From an uncultured Thalassospira sp. (GTDB lineage Bacteria > Pseudomonadota > Alphaproteobacteria > Rhodospirillales_A > Thalassospiraceae): a stretch of DNA of 24,620 nucleotides. A program made the translations under genes and the position numbers. Below the pieces are notes generated by a model that did no database searches, had not been told where the DNA came from, and was given only the letters and a program-made list of their open reading frames with translations. Positions 16,309 through 24,620 of the stretch are shown here, in pieces. Every line of letters starts with the position of its first letter. The stretch's first letter is position 1. The stretch lies in assembly GCA_946885765.1 (NCBI GenBank), contig CAMPHD010000006.1, positions 1 through 24,620 on the forward strand, written 5' to 3'.

Positions 16309-17004
16309 TCAGGCAAGATTGGCCCGGAAAAATTCCGCCGTCCGCGCATTGGCGGCTTCGGCATCCTTTTGATCGTAATGCGCCCCGCCCTTACGCGCAA
16401 AGGCATGATCACGACCGAGATAGAAATGAAGTTCGGTCAGCGGATGATCATCAAGTGCTTGCTTGATAACGGCCTGCGCATCGGCGGGGATATACTCATC
16501 ATTCCCGGCAAGGTGAATGATTACCGGCTGTTTGATCTTTCCGGCCTCGCCTACATAATTGTTCATGCCGCCGCCGTAATAGACTGCAAACGCATCGCCA
16601 TCGGTGCGCGTCGCCGACAGGAAGGTCAAAAGCCCGCCAAGGCAGAAGCCGACAATCCCGGCTTTGCCACTTGCTCCATCAAGCTTGCGCGCTGCCGTCA
16701 GAGTTGCGGCGATGTCTTCGACGCCCTTATCGACATTGAATGCCTGATAATAGCCAAAGGCCTGTTTCCATTCTTCTTCGGTCTTGTCGGTAATTTCGAT
16801 CCCCGGCTCGATCCGCCAGAACAGATCGGGACAAACCGCGATATATCCCTGCTTGGCATAATCATCGGCAATGCCACGCATCACTGCGTTAACACCAAAG
16901 ATTTCCTGAATAACCACCACCACCGGTGCCGGTAATTTGGCAGGCATGGCAACATAGGCATCGAAATTTCCGTCCGGTGTCTGCACGGTCAGCTTGCCGG
17001 TCAT
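16309..17004 (-). CDS. Dienelactone hydrolase family protein
   Basis: A 231-residue alpha/beta hydrolase of the dienelactone hydrolase family. The catalytic triad is Cys121 in GFCLGG, Asp169 in GNDEYIP and His200 in GRDHAFAR, with the family's Glu34 in VIQEIFGVN that holds the nucleophile in reserve. No signal peptide, so cytoplasmic. The start is fixed by an AAGGAGGAT ribosome-binding site before the ATG at 17004; the frame runs open further upstream but without support. It is the last of three co-directional genes after the SDR and the IlvD/Edd dehydratase (112-base gap) and is followed by a strong terminator. Classic members open dienelactones from chlorocatechols. With no aromatic genes here it might open a sugar lactone, which is inference only. 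Confidence 0.9.
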   Translation of the reverse strand: MTGKLTVQTPDGNFDAYVAMPAKLPAPVVVVIQEIFGVNAVMRGIADDYAKQGYIAVCPDLFWRIEPGIEITDKTEEEWKQAFGYYQAFNVDKGVEDIAATLTAARKLDGASGKAGIVGFCLGGLLTFLSATRTDGDAFAVYYGGGMNNYVGEAGKIKQPVIIHLAGNDEYIPADAQAVIKQALDDHPLTELHFYLGRDHAFARKGGAHYDQKDAEAANARTAEFFRANLA

Positions 17005-17116
17005 GATGATCCTCCTTGTCGATATCGTATGTCCGGCAGTGCCGGTTGTTTCCCTGATGAGGTATGGGATCATACCGATTTCGCAAGGGCGCGGCCAAAA
17101 TCCCCTGCCGTTCAGA

Positions 17117-19282
17117 TCAGTTTCGCCACGGATTGACCGCACGACGATCCACCACACCGGGGACAATCCCGCGTGCCGCATTCGATACATGATCCATCAC
17201 ATTGCTGGCCGCGATATCGTATTGACGGGCGATCATGCGTTTTTGCCGTTCGGCAAATAACGGTGCACGATCCACCAGATCAATCGGGCTTCCGGCGGTT
17301 TCGGTCCCGGCAAGGAACGCGTCACGATCAAGCCAATCAAGCGTATTTTTCGTCAGATCAAGACGCAGCACATCGCCATCGCGCAAATGACCGATACCAC
17401 CGCCAGAAAATGCTTCCGGGACCATATGACCAATACAGGCCCCCTTGGTCACGCCGGAATAACGGCCATCGGTAATCAGCATACTGGATGCTTCAAGGAT
17501 GCGATGATGGCGAAGGTTCTGTGACGGCGAAAACATTTCCGGCATGCCATAGGCTTCCGGTCCCTGCCCGCCAATGACAAAGGCAAAGGACAAATGCCCC
17601 TGTGCCAGCATGTCCTTGGGCGCATCCATATCAACCCGGTTGCCCCCATTGCGGCGGACCACGGCAGCAATCAGTTCTTCATCCACGCCATCAGTTTCAA
17701 TCAGGCGCGTCACCAGATCGGGCGATGCAAAATCGGCGTTACAGACATGTTCGTTTTCATAATAACGCACGATGAAAACGTGATTGTCGAAGTGTTCGAT
17801 CAGATGGTCGCTCATGCCTGATGTCTTGACCGCACAATTTTCAAAGAAACTACCGGTCAGAACATCAACACCTGACCGTTTGCGCACCGGTGTCGCCCGG
17901 ATAACCGATTTATCGCCCAGCGACAGATCAACGGGGTTTTCCAGATTTGCAATCCTCTCCCCCCATGTCTTGCCAAGCACCGTGGGCGCATCAAGATCCA
18001 TCGCCACGCCAAGATCGGCAAGAACGCGATAGATGCTTTCCATACCGCGATTTTTGCCTTCTGCCATTTGTTGCGCCAGAACAAAGGTATCGCGATTTTC
18101 CGTCAGGCTATGAGCGAAGATTTCCGGCACCGGCGTTTTAAGACGTACATCCTGATAATCATCAATCGTCACATCAAACCCGGCATAGCGCATCATAAAG
18201 GGCAGATGCAGCAACATGTTGCTGCTTGACCCCGTGGCATTATGAATACGCACGAAATTGGCAAAGTTGCGTTTCAACAGATTACTGATCGCGTATTCGG
18301 GTTTGTTAAACACCCTAAACAGCGCATCAATCCCGGCCGCGACCGCCGCATAAGGTGGTACATCAGTCAGCAATTCCAGTTCCGGCGGGGTCAGCCCAAA
18401 AGCCGCCAGCATGGTACGCGATGAATTGCCCGTGCCGTTAAAGGCGCAAATACCACCCTTGGAATCACAGGTCGCACCGGCAAGTTCGTCAAGAACCCGG
18501 CGTTCCATCTTGCCATTGATAATGCCCAGCAACCGCGCACGATCCAGCAACCCGGCAAAGGCTTCGTCAGATGTGCATTGCAGGATATAGCGCATGTTTT
18601 CGCGAATATCGGAACCAAGGTCATCATGCCCGGCCCGATCCGCATCATCTGCAATTTTATCCAGCAACCGGCGGGTGCCGTCTGGAATTTCCCCGCCCTT
18701 CAGAACGTGGGACGGGGCAAATACCGCCCAAACAGGAGCCTGATCGCCGCGATATTTCCGCGCCTGATCGGCAGCCGCCAAACCTGCCACAACGGCCGCA
18801 GGTGATTTGTCGCACCCGGCAATGACATAGGCCGCATGATAGCTGTGGCCTTCAAAGGTAATATTGACCGCTGCCGCCGTATGGTTCCGCGATGCCAGGG
18901 AATAACTTTGGCCGATATTGTTCTGCGCGGTGCCATCGCAAATCACTGGCACATGAAACAGAAAGGGTACCCCCCCCATTTCCCAGATACGGATCGCCGC
19001 CATCAAGGCCTGTGGGCGATCCAGCAGATGCGCCGGATGATCCGGTGCGCCGCCGATAATCGCAATGCGCGGGCGGTTTTCCACCAGTCGCCCAACCACA
19101 TCACGGATTTCTGGCACCGCAAATTTCCGTTCGCTGGCAACAACTGGGTTTTCATTCACCGCATCACGTAACAGCCGCACGACCGTAATCGGCTGATTGG
19201 CTAGCCCCTGAATACAGTCGCGATAGGGATTGGCTTTTTCATCAATGGTGATGGCATTGGGGATGGATCGGGATTGGGGCAT
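17117..19282 (-). CDS. IlvD/Edd family dehydratase, probable aldonate dehydratase with insertion
   Basis: A 721-residue iron-sulfur dehydratase. The three cysteines expected to hold the cluster are visible: Cys115 in VICDGTAQ, Cys157 in AGCDKS and Cys279 in GGICAFNGTGNSS. The proposed catalytic Ser lies in ITDGRYSGVTKGACIGH near residue 630. The segment usually reading GGSTN is TGSSSN here (351-355). The pattern is nearer to Edd and E. coli YjhG/YagF than to Caulobacter XylD. About 120 residues separate Cys157 from Cys279, against roughly 50-70 in those relatives, so the protein carries an insertion. Its neighbours, a xylB-like SDR and divergent xylFHG-xylX, suggest it dehydrates xylonate, arabinonate or a related aldonate to a 2-keto-3-deoxy acid. 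The start ATG at 19282 lacks a clear ribosome-binding site. Confidence 0.85.
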   Translation of the reverse strand: MPQSRSIPNAITIDEKANPYRDCIQGLANQPITVVRLLRDAVNENPVVASERKFAVPEIRDVVGRLVENRPRIAIIGGAPDHPAHLLDRPQALMAAIRIWEMGGVPFLFHVPVICDGTAQNNIGQSYSLASRNHTAAAVNITFEGHSYHAAYVIAGCDKSPAAVVAGLAAADQARKYRGDQAPVWAVFAPSHVLKGGEIPDGTRRLLDKIADDADRAGHDDLGSDIRENMRYILQCTSDEAFAGLLDRARLLGIINGKMERRVLDELAGATCDSKGGICAFNGTGNSSRTMLAAFGLTPPELELLTDVPPYAAVAAGIDALFRVFNKPEYAISNLLKRNFANFVRIHNATGSSSNMLLHLPFMMRYAGFDVTIDDYQDVRLKTPVPEIFAHSLTENRDTFVLAQQMAEGKNRGMESIYRVLADLGVAMDLDAPTVLGKTWGERIANLENPVDLSLGDKSVIRATPVRKRSGVDVLTGSFFENCAVKTSGMSDHLIEHFDNHVFIVRYYENEHVCNADFASPDLVTRLIETDGVDEELIAAVVRRNGGNRVDMDAPKDMLAQGHLSFAFVIGGQGPEAYGMPEMFSPSQNLRHHRILEASSMLITDGRYSGVTKGACIGHMVPEAFSGGGIGHLRDGDVLRLDLTKNTLDWLDRDAFLAGTETAGSPIDLVDRAPLFAERQKRMIARQYDIAASNVMDHVSNAARGIVPGVVDRRAVNPWRN

Positions 19283-19362
19283 GATGGACTCTGACTGCGG
19301 GATATCGGGGCTTCGGAATACTGGCGATTATGGCGTAACGTTTCTTCGTTGAGGGCAGACTA

Positions 19363-20124
19363 TCAGACAAGTCCGCCATCGACGATAAAGCTTTGTGACG
19401 AACATGCCGATGACACGTCAGATGCGAGGAAAAGCACCATCTGCGCAACATCATCTCCGACAAGACGGCGCTTGATGCATTGTTCGGACTGAATGCGTTC
19501 TTCGTCCGCTGGGCTGATCCAGAGATCAAGCTGGCGCTGGGTTATGATGCAGCCCGGAATAACGGTATTGACCCGAATGCCATCCGCCCCCCAATCACGT
19601 GCCAACGCGCGCGTCATGCCAACAATGCCAGCCTTGGCGGTTTCATAGCCAACCAGATCGGGCAGCCCCATCAAGTAACTTACCGAGCTGAAATTAATGA
19701 TGCTGCCCCGGCCCTTCTCGGCCATGCCCTTTGCCACGGCACGCGAACAGAAAAACTGGTGCGACAGATTGACATCGAGCTTCTCTCTCCATTCAGCCGG
19801 CCCGGTTTCTTCAGGGCTGTGGCGGTCATCACGGGCGGCATTATTGACCAGAACATCAATCACACCGATTTTCGATGCCATTTCGGTAACTGCCTTGGGA
19901 ATCCGGGCCTGATCGCGCAGATCAAGTGACATGTAGTACGGACGAACATCCAGATCGCGTTCGATTTCGGCACACAGTTTTGCCGCAGCATCATCATCGA
20001 TGTCAAAAAAACCGACCCGCGCCCCCTGCACACAAAAGGCCCGAACGATAGACGCCCCAATGCCCGACGCACCACCGGTCACAAGAACCGATTTGCCATC
20101 AATATCGTGATAACTCGCTGTCAT
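19363..20124 (-). CDS. XylB-like SDR sugar 1-dehydrogenase
   Basis: A 253-residue classical short-chain dehydrogenase. It has the TGGASGIG cofactor loop (16-23), an acidic residue ending the second strand (Asp41, favouring NAD), NNAARDDRH (94-102), Ser146/Ser147, and Tyr160 with Lys164 in YETAK. NNA-x-DDRH, YETAKAGI-GMTRALAR and QC-K-R-V resemble Caulobacter xylose dehydrogenase XylB very closely, so it probably oxidises D-xylose, or a related aldopentose such as L-arabinose, to the lactone. AGGGAACG precedes the ATG at 20124. It leads the operon with the IlvD/Edd dehydratase 80 bases on, and is divergent from xylF. A role as 2-keto-3-deoxy acid dehydrogenase is the main alternative. Confidence 0.85.
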   Translation of the reverse strand: MTASYHDIDGKSVLVTGGASGIGASIVRAFCVQGARVGFFDIDDDAAAKLCAEIERDLDVRPYYMSLDLRDQARIPKAVTEMASKIGVIDVLVNNAARDDRHSPEETGPAEWREKLDVNLSHQFFCSRAVAKGMAEKGRGSIINFSSVSYLMGLPDLVGYETAKAGIVGMTRALARDWGADGIRVNTVIPGCIITQRQLDLWISPADEERIQSEQCIKRRLVGDDVAQMVLFLASDVSSACSSQSFIVDGGLV

Positions 20125-20260
20125 GACGTTCCCTGACTTGTTTTCATCTTTTATTTTTCATAATCAAATTAAATTCTGCACTGCAACAACTCAAATCTGC
20201 CTGAAACCAATCAATTGCGCGATTTAATAGGTGGATTTGAGCGTGAAAAGCGAGTTTTTT

Positions 20261-20310
20261 AATTTGACCATTAAAAAAAATTTGACAGGGCGGATCGAAG
20301 GCGTCAACAT
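20261..20310 (+). promoter_or_regulatory. Candidate xylF promoter and direct repeats
   Basis: TTGACA at 20282-20287 is a consensus -35 element; 17 bases later CAACAT (20305-20310) is a weak -10. AATTTGAC occurs twice, at 20261-20268 and 20279-20286, 18 bases apart, the second overlapping the -35. The repeats may be regulator contacts. The rest of the 245-base divergent gap (20125-20369) is AT-rich without other clear elements. Confidence 0.35.
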
Positions 20311-20369
20311 TTTTTCGACAACAAAAATAAATGTCACCGCAAGACACATATCATTCAGGGAAGAAACAG

Positions 20370-21401
20370 ATGAAAAAACTCCTCTCCTCGGTCGCACTAG
20401 CCGGTGCCGTGCTGTTTTCCGCCAATGCCTTTGCCGATGATCTGATCGTTGGCGTCAGCTGGTCGAACTTCCAGGAAGAACGCTGGAAGACCGACGAAGC
20501 CGCTATTGTGAAGGCACTTGAAGCAGCCGGCGCACAATATATCAGTGCTGATGCCCAAAGCTCGCCGTCCAAACAGCTTTCCGATATCGAAAGTCTGATT
20601 TCACGTGGCGCAGACACACTTATCGTTCTGGCACAGGATTCATCGTCCATCGGTGCCGCCATCACACAGGCGGTGAATGAAGGCATTCCGGTAGTTGGTT
20701 ACGACCGCCTGATCGAAGACCCGAGCGCCTATTACATTACGTTTGACAACAAGGAAGTCGGCCGCCTGCAGGCCGAAGCCGTGTTTGCCGAGCAGCCGAA
20801 AGGCAATTACATCTTCATCAAGGGCGCACCAACCGATCCGAACGCCAATATCCTGCATGAAGGGCAGCTTGAAATCCTTCAGGCAGCAATCGATAGTGGT
20901 GATATCAAGGTTGTCGGCGAAGCCTATACCGATAGCTGGCAGCCGGCCATCGCCCAGCGCAACACGGAACAGTTCCTGACCTCAGCCGACAACAAGGTTG
21001 ACGCTGTTGTCGCATCGAATGATGGCACGGCTGGCGGTGTTGTTGCCGCCCTTTCGGCACAGGGCATGCAGGGCATTCCGGTTTCCGGTCAGGACGGCGA
21101 TCATGCAGCTCTTAACCGTGTTGCCCTTGGCACTCAGACGGTTTCGGTCTGGAAGGACGCCCGCCTTCTGGGGCAGCGCGCGGCTGAAATCGCGGTTGAA
21201 CTGGCGAAAGGCACGAAACTTGGCGACGTCGAAGGCACCCAGGATTGGAACAGCCCGAACGGTGTGACCATGAAGTCCTACTTCCTTGATCCGGTGGCGA
21301 TTACCCAGAACAAGCTTGATCTTGTGATCGATGCAGGCTGGGTATCAAAAGACGTCGTCTGCAAAGGGGTTGATAGCGGCAAGGTCGCTGCCTGTAACTA
21401 G
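20370..21401 (+). CDS. xylF: D-xylose ABC transporter substrate-binding protein XylF
   Basis: A 343-residue periplasmic sugar-binding protein of the ribose/xylose type. It has a signal peptide (MKKLLSSVALAGAVLFSANAFA, cleavage after residue 22), then DDLIVGVSWSNFQEERWKTDE, a two-lobe fold with SRGADTLIVLAQD, VVGYDRLI and VSGQDGDHAALNRV, close to E. coli XylF (330 residues). The start at 20370 has AGGGAAG upstream; an in-frame ATG at 20331 would spoil the signal peptide. It heads the plus-strand operon xylF-xylH-xylG-xylX and is divergent from the SDR gene. A hairpin after the gene may keep it in excess. Xylose is the most likely ligand given xylX; L-arabinose is possible. Confidence 0.92.
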   Translation: MKKLLSSVALAGAVLFSANAFADDLIVGVSWSNFQEERWKTDEAAIVKALEAAGAQYISADAQSSPSKQLSDIESLISRGADTLIVLAQDSSSIGAAITQAVNEGIPVVGYDRLIEDPSAYYITFDNKEVGRLQAEAVFAEQPKGNYIFIKGAPTDPNANILHEGQLEILQAAIDSGDIKVVGEAYTDSWQPAIAQRNTEQFLTSADNKVDAVVASNDGTAGGVVAALSAQGMQGIPVSGQDGDHAALNRVALGTQTVSVWKDARLLGQRAAEIAVELAKGTKLGDVEGTQDWNSPNGVTMKSYFLDPVAITQNKLDLVIDAGWVSKDVVCKGVDSGKVAACN

Positions 21402-21434
21402 GCAGGTTTCCTCCCTCCGACCTTGTTAAACCCC

Positions 21435-21464
21435 GGGGCCGGCCGTACCCGATCGACCGGCCCC
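21435..21464 (+). terminator. Intercistronic hairpin between xylF and xylH
   Basis: GGGGCCGG and CCGGCCCC form a perfect 8-base GC-rich stem around 14 bases in the 84-base gap, 34 bases after the xylF stop. No T run follows. It probably protects the xylF message or gives partial termination, as is common behind binding-protein genes. Confidence 0.6.
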
Positions 21465-21485
21465 GCTGCCTGACGAGCATTTTAC

Positions 21486-22751
21486 ATGACAAGACTACTT
21501 GCCAAGATGGAAGTCGACCGTCGCCTTGTAGGGCTGGCCGTTGTGCTTCTGGTTATCTGGATCGGCTTTGACATCGCATCCGGTGGCCGCTTTATCACCC
21601 CGCGCAACATCTTTAACCTGTCGGTTCAGACGGCATCTGTTGCCGTGATGGCGTGCGGCATGGTTCTGATTATCGTCACCCGCCATATCGATCTTTCGGT
21701 CGGTGCGATCCTTGGCGTTCTTGCGATGATCATGGGCGTTGTGCAATCCGATATCCTGCCGCAATTCCTTGAATACAATCACCCCATGACATGGATCATT
21801 ACCCTGCTTGTCGGGCTGGTGATCGGGGCCACGATTGGTGGCATACAGGGGCTTGCCGTCGGTTATCTTGGCGTTCCGGCCTTTATCGTCACCTTGGGCG
21901 GGCTTCTGGTCTGGCGCGGGGCGGCATGGTGGGTCACACAGGGGCGTACGGTTGCCCCGCTTGATCACAACTTCATGCTGCTGGGTGGCGGGATCGAAGG
22001 CACGATTGGCGCAACATGGAGCTGGATCGTCGCCGCCATCGCCATTGTCGCCATCATCTATGCCGCCATCATGGAACGCCGTCGTCGGCTATCGTTCCAG
22101 TTCCCGGTCAAACCGGTCTGGGCGGAATATACCAATACCATCATCAAGGCCGGGCTGGTATTCGCAGCCATCATCACGCTAAATGCCTATCACCTGCCCG
22201 AACGTGCGGCCGAACGCATTCTTGAAGATCGCGGTATTCCGGTAACGCCGGAAAACCTTATGATTTCGCATGGTATTCCGATCCCGCTTCTGATTGTTGC
22301 CCTTGTGGCGATTGTTCTGACCATCGTTGCCAAACGCACCCGGTTCGGGCGCTATGTTTTCGCCATGGGCGGCAACCCGCAGGCCGCCGAACTGGCCGGC
22401 ATCAACGTCAAACGCATGACGGTTGCGGTTTTTGCCCTGATGGGGGTCCTATGCGCGATCAGTGCGGCGATTTCATCGGCACGCCTGCAATCGGCGGGCA
22501 ATGACCTTGGCACGCTTGACGAATTGCGCGTGATTGCCGCGGTTGTGATTGGCGGCACGTCGCTAGCGGGCGGTGTTGGCACCATTTACGGTGCGCTGAT
22601 TGGCGCATTGGTGATGCAAAGCCTGCAAAGCGGCATGGCACTTTTGGGCGTCGATACGTCGCTGCAAAGCATCGTCATCGGCCTTGTGCTTGTCCTTGCC
22701 GTGTTCAGCGACAAATATTTCCACCGTCGTTATAGCGACCCGACCAGCTAG
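21486..22751 (+). CDS. xylH: D-xylose ABC transporter permease XylH
   Basis: A 421-residue inner-membrane permease of the ribose/xylose (RbsC/AraH) family, with about ten hydrophobic segments. Landmarks are MVLIIVTRHIDLSVGAILG near residues 58-76, GVPAFIVTLGGLLVWRGAAWWVTQG, RYVFAMGGNPQAAELAGINVKR and AAVVIGGTSLAGGVGTIYGALIGA near the end. It is slightly longer than E. coli XylH (393). It forms the membrane channel for XylF and XylG. The start ATG at 21486 has only a weak GACGAG upstream. It is 12 bases from xylG. Confidence 0.93.
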   Translation: MTRLLAKMEVDRRLVGLAVVLLVIWIGFDIASGGRFITPRNIFNLSVQTASVAVMACGMVLIIVTRHIDLSVGAILGVLAMIMGVVQSDILPQFLEYNHPMTWIITLLVGLVIGATIGGIQGLAVGYLGVPAFIVTLGGLLVWRGAAWWVTQGRTVAPLDHNFMLLGGGIEGTIGATWSWIVAAIAIVAIIYAAIMERRRRLSFQFPVKPVWAEYTNTIIKAGLVFAAIITLNAYHLPERAAERILEDRGIPVTPENLMISHGIPIPLLIVALVAIVLTIVAKRTRFGRYVFAMGGNPQAAELAGINVKRMTVAVFALMGVLCAISAAISSARLQSAGNDLGTLDELRVIAAVVIGGTSLAGGVGTIYGALIGALVMQSLQSGMALLGVDTSLQSIVIGLVLVLAVFSDKYFHRRYSDPTS

Positions 22752-22763
22752 GAGTATGGGGAA

Positions 22764-23582
22764 ATGAACGAAATCAACACCGGTCAAAACCCGCTGGTCG
22801 AAATGCGCGACATTCATATCAGCTTTGGCGGGGTCAAGGCGGTCGACGGAGTTTCCATTGATCTTTATCCTGGCGAGGTGGTTGGCGTGCTTGGCCATAA
22901 CGGCGCAGGCAAATCAACCCTGATCAAGGTGCTTTCGGGCGCATATAAGGCCGACACCGGCCAGATCATCGTCGATGGCCGCGAAGCCAAGATTGAAAAT
23001 GCCCGTGATGCCCGCGACAACAATATCGAAACGATCTATCAGAACCTGGCCCTTGCCGATAATCTTGATGCCGCCCAGAACTTGTTTCTGGGCCGTGAGA
23101 TCGTCGACAAGCTCGGCTTTCTGGATGATGCGGCGATGGAACATAAAGCCCGCGAAGTCCTGCATCGCCTGAACCCGAATTTCCATAAATTCACATCACC
23201 GGTTTCGGCCCTTTCGGGCGGGCAACGCCAATCGGTCGCGATTGCGCGCGCGCTTTTGTTCGAAGCCCGCGTTCTGATCATGGATGAACCCTGCGCGGCA
23301 CTTGGCGTGCATGAAACCCGCATGGTCGGCGAACTGATTGCCCAGCTTAAACGTGACGGGCTCGGTATTTTGTTGATCAGTCACGATCTTCATGATGTGT
23401 TTGATTTGTCTGATCGTTTGCATGTTATGAAGAACGGCAAGCTGGTTGGCACCGTCCCGACCAAGGATGTCACCCATGACGATGTTCTTGGTATGATCAT
23501 TCTGGGCAAAATGCCAGAACACCTTATGCATCTTGCAGGACCGGGTGCCACCAATGCCCCGAACAAAGAGGCACCGCAATGA
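22764..23582 (+). CDS. xylG: D-xylose ABC transporter ATP-binding protein, single-domain XylG type
   Basis: A 272-residue ABC ATPase that powers XylH. Walker A is GHNGAGKST (44-52), Q-loop Gln93, signature LSGGQ (150-154), Walker B VLIMDEP (170-176) and switch His207. E. coli XylG has two such domains in about 513 residues; this one has a single domain, as in FrcA-type transporters, and should work as a homodimer. The residue after MDEP is Cys where most sugar importers have Thr (CAALG instead of TAALG). GGAG and GGGGAA lie before the ATG at 22764. Its stop overlaps the xylX start in an ATGA. Confidence 0.93.
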   Translation: MNEINTGQNPLVEMRDIHISFGGVKAVDGVSIDLYPGEVVGVLGHNGAGKSTLIKVLSGAYKADTGQIIVDGREAKIENARDARDNNIETIYQNLALADNLDAAQNLFLGREIVDKLGFLDDAAMEHKAREVLHRLNPNFHKFTSPVSALSGGQRQSVAIARALLFEARVLIMDEPCAALGVHETRMVGELIAQLKRDGLGILLISHDLHDVFDLSDRLHVMKNGKLVGTVPTKDVTHDDVLGMIILGKMPEHLMHLAGPGATNAPNKEAPQ

Positions 23583-24620
23583 CCATCGATTTCCCGAATA
23601 CCGCCCGCGATATTCTGCCCGACGATCATGGCAATGCCATTCTGGTGGGTCGCGTCTGGGACCCGCGTGTTTCCGGCCCAACTCCGGTTGTTGTCGATCA
23701 GGGAAATCTGCGCGATATCAGCAAACTGGCCCCGACCATCAGCCAGCTTCTGGAACGCGAAGATCTGGTATCGCAGCTTCGCAACCCGTCGGGTTTCCCG
23801 TTGGTCGGCACGCTTGATGACGTTACGGCAGCATCCAAACCCGGCGGCGGATCGCAAACCCTGCATCTGCTAAGTCCCAACGATCTTCAGGCGATCAAGG
23901 CCAGTGGCGTGACATTTGTTGCAAGCCTTCTGGAACGCGTCATCGAAGAACAGGCGCGTGGGGACGCCAGCAAGGCCGATCTGATCCGTACTGAAATCAC
24001 CGGCATCATCGGCGATGACCTGTCGCAAATCGAACCGGGATCAAAAAAGGCCGCCGACATCAAGGAAGTCCTGATCGCCAAAGGCGCATGGTCGCAATAT
24101 CTTGAAGTCGGAATTGGCCCAGATGCGGAAATCTTTACCAAATCCCCGCCGATGTCCGCCGTTGGCCATGGTGCGCATGTTGGCCTGCATCCGATTTCAA
24201 ACTGGAACAACCCGGAACCCGAAGTGGTACTTGCCGTCAGCTCAAAGGGCAAAATCGTCGGCGCGACCCTTGGCAACGATGTCAACCTGCGTGACGTCGA
24301 AGGCCGATCAGCCCTACTTCTGGGTAAGGCAAAGGACAATAACGGCTCCTGCGCCATCGGACCGTTCATCCGCATTTTTGATGGCAATTTCACACTTGAA
24401 ACCGTCAAGCAGGCCGATCTTAAAATGGCAGTCGACGGGCAGGATGGCTATCACCTTGATGCTGGCTCCTCCATGAGCCAGATCAGCCGGTCACCCGAAA
24501 GCCTCGCCGCACAGGCATGCGGCAAACATCATCAATATCCGGATGGCTTCATGCTGTTTCTGGGCACGATGTTTGCGCCCACCGATGATCGTGGCGGTAA
24601 GGGCAAGGGTTTTACCCATG
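23579..24620 (+). CDS. xylX: XylX-type 2-keto-3-deoxypentonate dehydratase (N-terminal 347 residues, partial)
   Basis: The gene starts at the ATG overlapping the xylG stop and is still open at the window edge, showing 347 residues of an expected 385-390. It is an FAH-superfamily enzyme. It matches Caulobacter XylX as I remember it: [18 protein letters not shown] with Glu184, [10 protein letters not shown] with Glu213 and Glu215, [18 protein letters not shown] with Asp234, [14 protein letters not shown], then [18 protein letters not shown]. The acids would hold a divalent metal. The reaction is 2-keto-3-deoxyxylonate or -arabinonate to 2-ketoglutarate semialdehyde. Its place in the xylFHG operon links uptake directly to the Weimberg-type pathway. 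The next gene downstream is expected to be the semialdehyde dehydrogenase. Confidence 0.9.
   Translation, partial: MTIDFPNTARDILPDDHGNAILVGRVWDPRVSGPTPVVVDQGNLRDISKLAPTISQLLEREDLVSQLRNPSGFPLVGTLDDVTAASKPGGGSQTLHLLSPNDLQAIKASGVTFVASLLERVIEEQARGDASKADLIRTEITGIIGDDLSQIEPGSKKAADIKEVLIAKGAWSQYLEVGIGPDAEIFTKSPPMSAVGHGAHVGLHPISNWNNPEPEVVLAVSSKGKIVGATLGNDVNLRDVEGRSALLLGKAKDNNGSCAIGPFIRIFDGNFTLETVKQADLKMAVDGQDGYHLDAGSSMSQISRSPESLAAQACGKHHQYPDGFMLFLGTMFAPTDDRGGKGKGFTH

Noticed and set aside
17005..17190. N-terminal extension of the dienelactone hydrolase
   Set aside because: It would overlap the dehydratase gene end, has no fold, and a perfect ribosome-binding site precedes the ATG at 17004.

Overview
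The window reads as one stretch of chromosome from an alphaproteobacterium. A Rhodospirillales organism such as Thalassospira is my best guess, inferred from moderate GC, Caulobacter-like pentose genes and Agrobacterium-like uronate genes; no rRNA or marker gene confirms it. Almost every gene handles uptake or oxidative, non-phosphorylating breakdown of sugars and sugar acids. There are no tRNAs, rRNAs, insertion sequences, phage genes or CRISPR arrays that I can see.

Layout: (1) 1-2540, end of a hydroxamate-siderophore uptake operon (fhuD tail, fhuB), facing a small unknown gene at 2537-2920. (2) 3044-7922, minus strand, a uronate block: kdgD, then dctP, an intercistronic hairpin, dctQ, dctM, udh and a strong terminator. 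(3) 8198-8962, a 2-keto-4-pentenoate hydratase-like gene divergent from kdgD. (4) 9037-12714, an SMP-30 lactonase, a FadR-type GntR regulator and an aldose 1-epimerase (all minus), then a second FadR-type regulator (plus). (5) 12721-15268, a HAD phosphatase and an FGGY pentulose kinase, divergent. (6) 15332-16174, a single FAH-family gene between terminators. (7) 16309-20124, minus strand, a xylB-like SDR, an unusual 721-residue IlvD/Edd dehydratase and a dienelactone-hydrolase family gene, ending in a terminator. (8) 20370-24620, plus strand, xylF, xylH, xylG and the start of xylX, cut by the window edge.

How the genes fit together: the TRAP transporter imports a uronate, Udh oxidises it to an aldarolactone, a lactonase (probably the SMP-30 protein) may open it, and KdgD makes 2-ketoglutarate semialdehyde. 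In parallel XylFGH imports a pentose, the SDR oxidises it to a lactone, a lactonase opens it, the IlvD/Edd protein dehydrates the aldonate, and XylX makes the same semialdehyde. The two routes therefore meet at one intermediate. The semialdehyde dehydrogenase and an aldarate dehydratase are not in the window. The first may lie just downstream of xylX.

Regulation: three families of inverted repeats sit in the intergenic regions. A TATGATGACTTT-type motif lies 27-70 bases upstream of kdgD, the hydratase gene, the lactonase gene and the aldose epimerase gene, suggesting one local regulon. A TTACTTGTAA core lies upstream of dctP and of one GntR gene. A GGATGTTAA/TTAACATCC pair lies upstream of the other GntR gene. 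Gene functions rest on motif recognition from memory, not on database searches.
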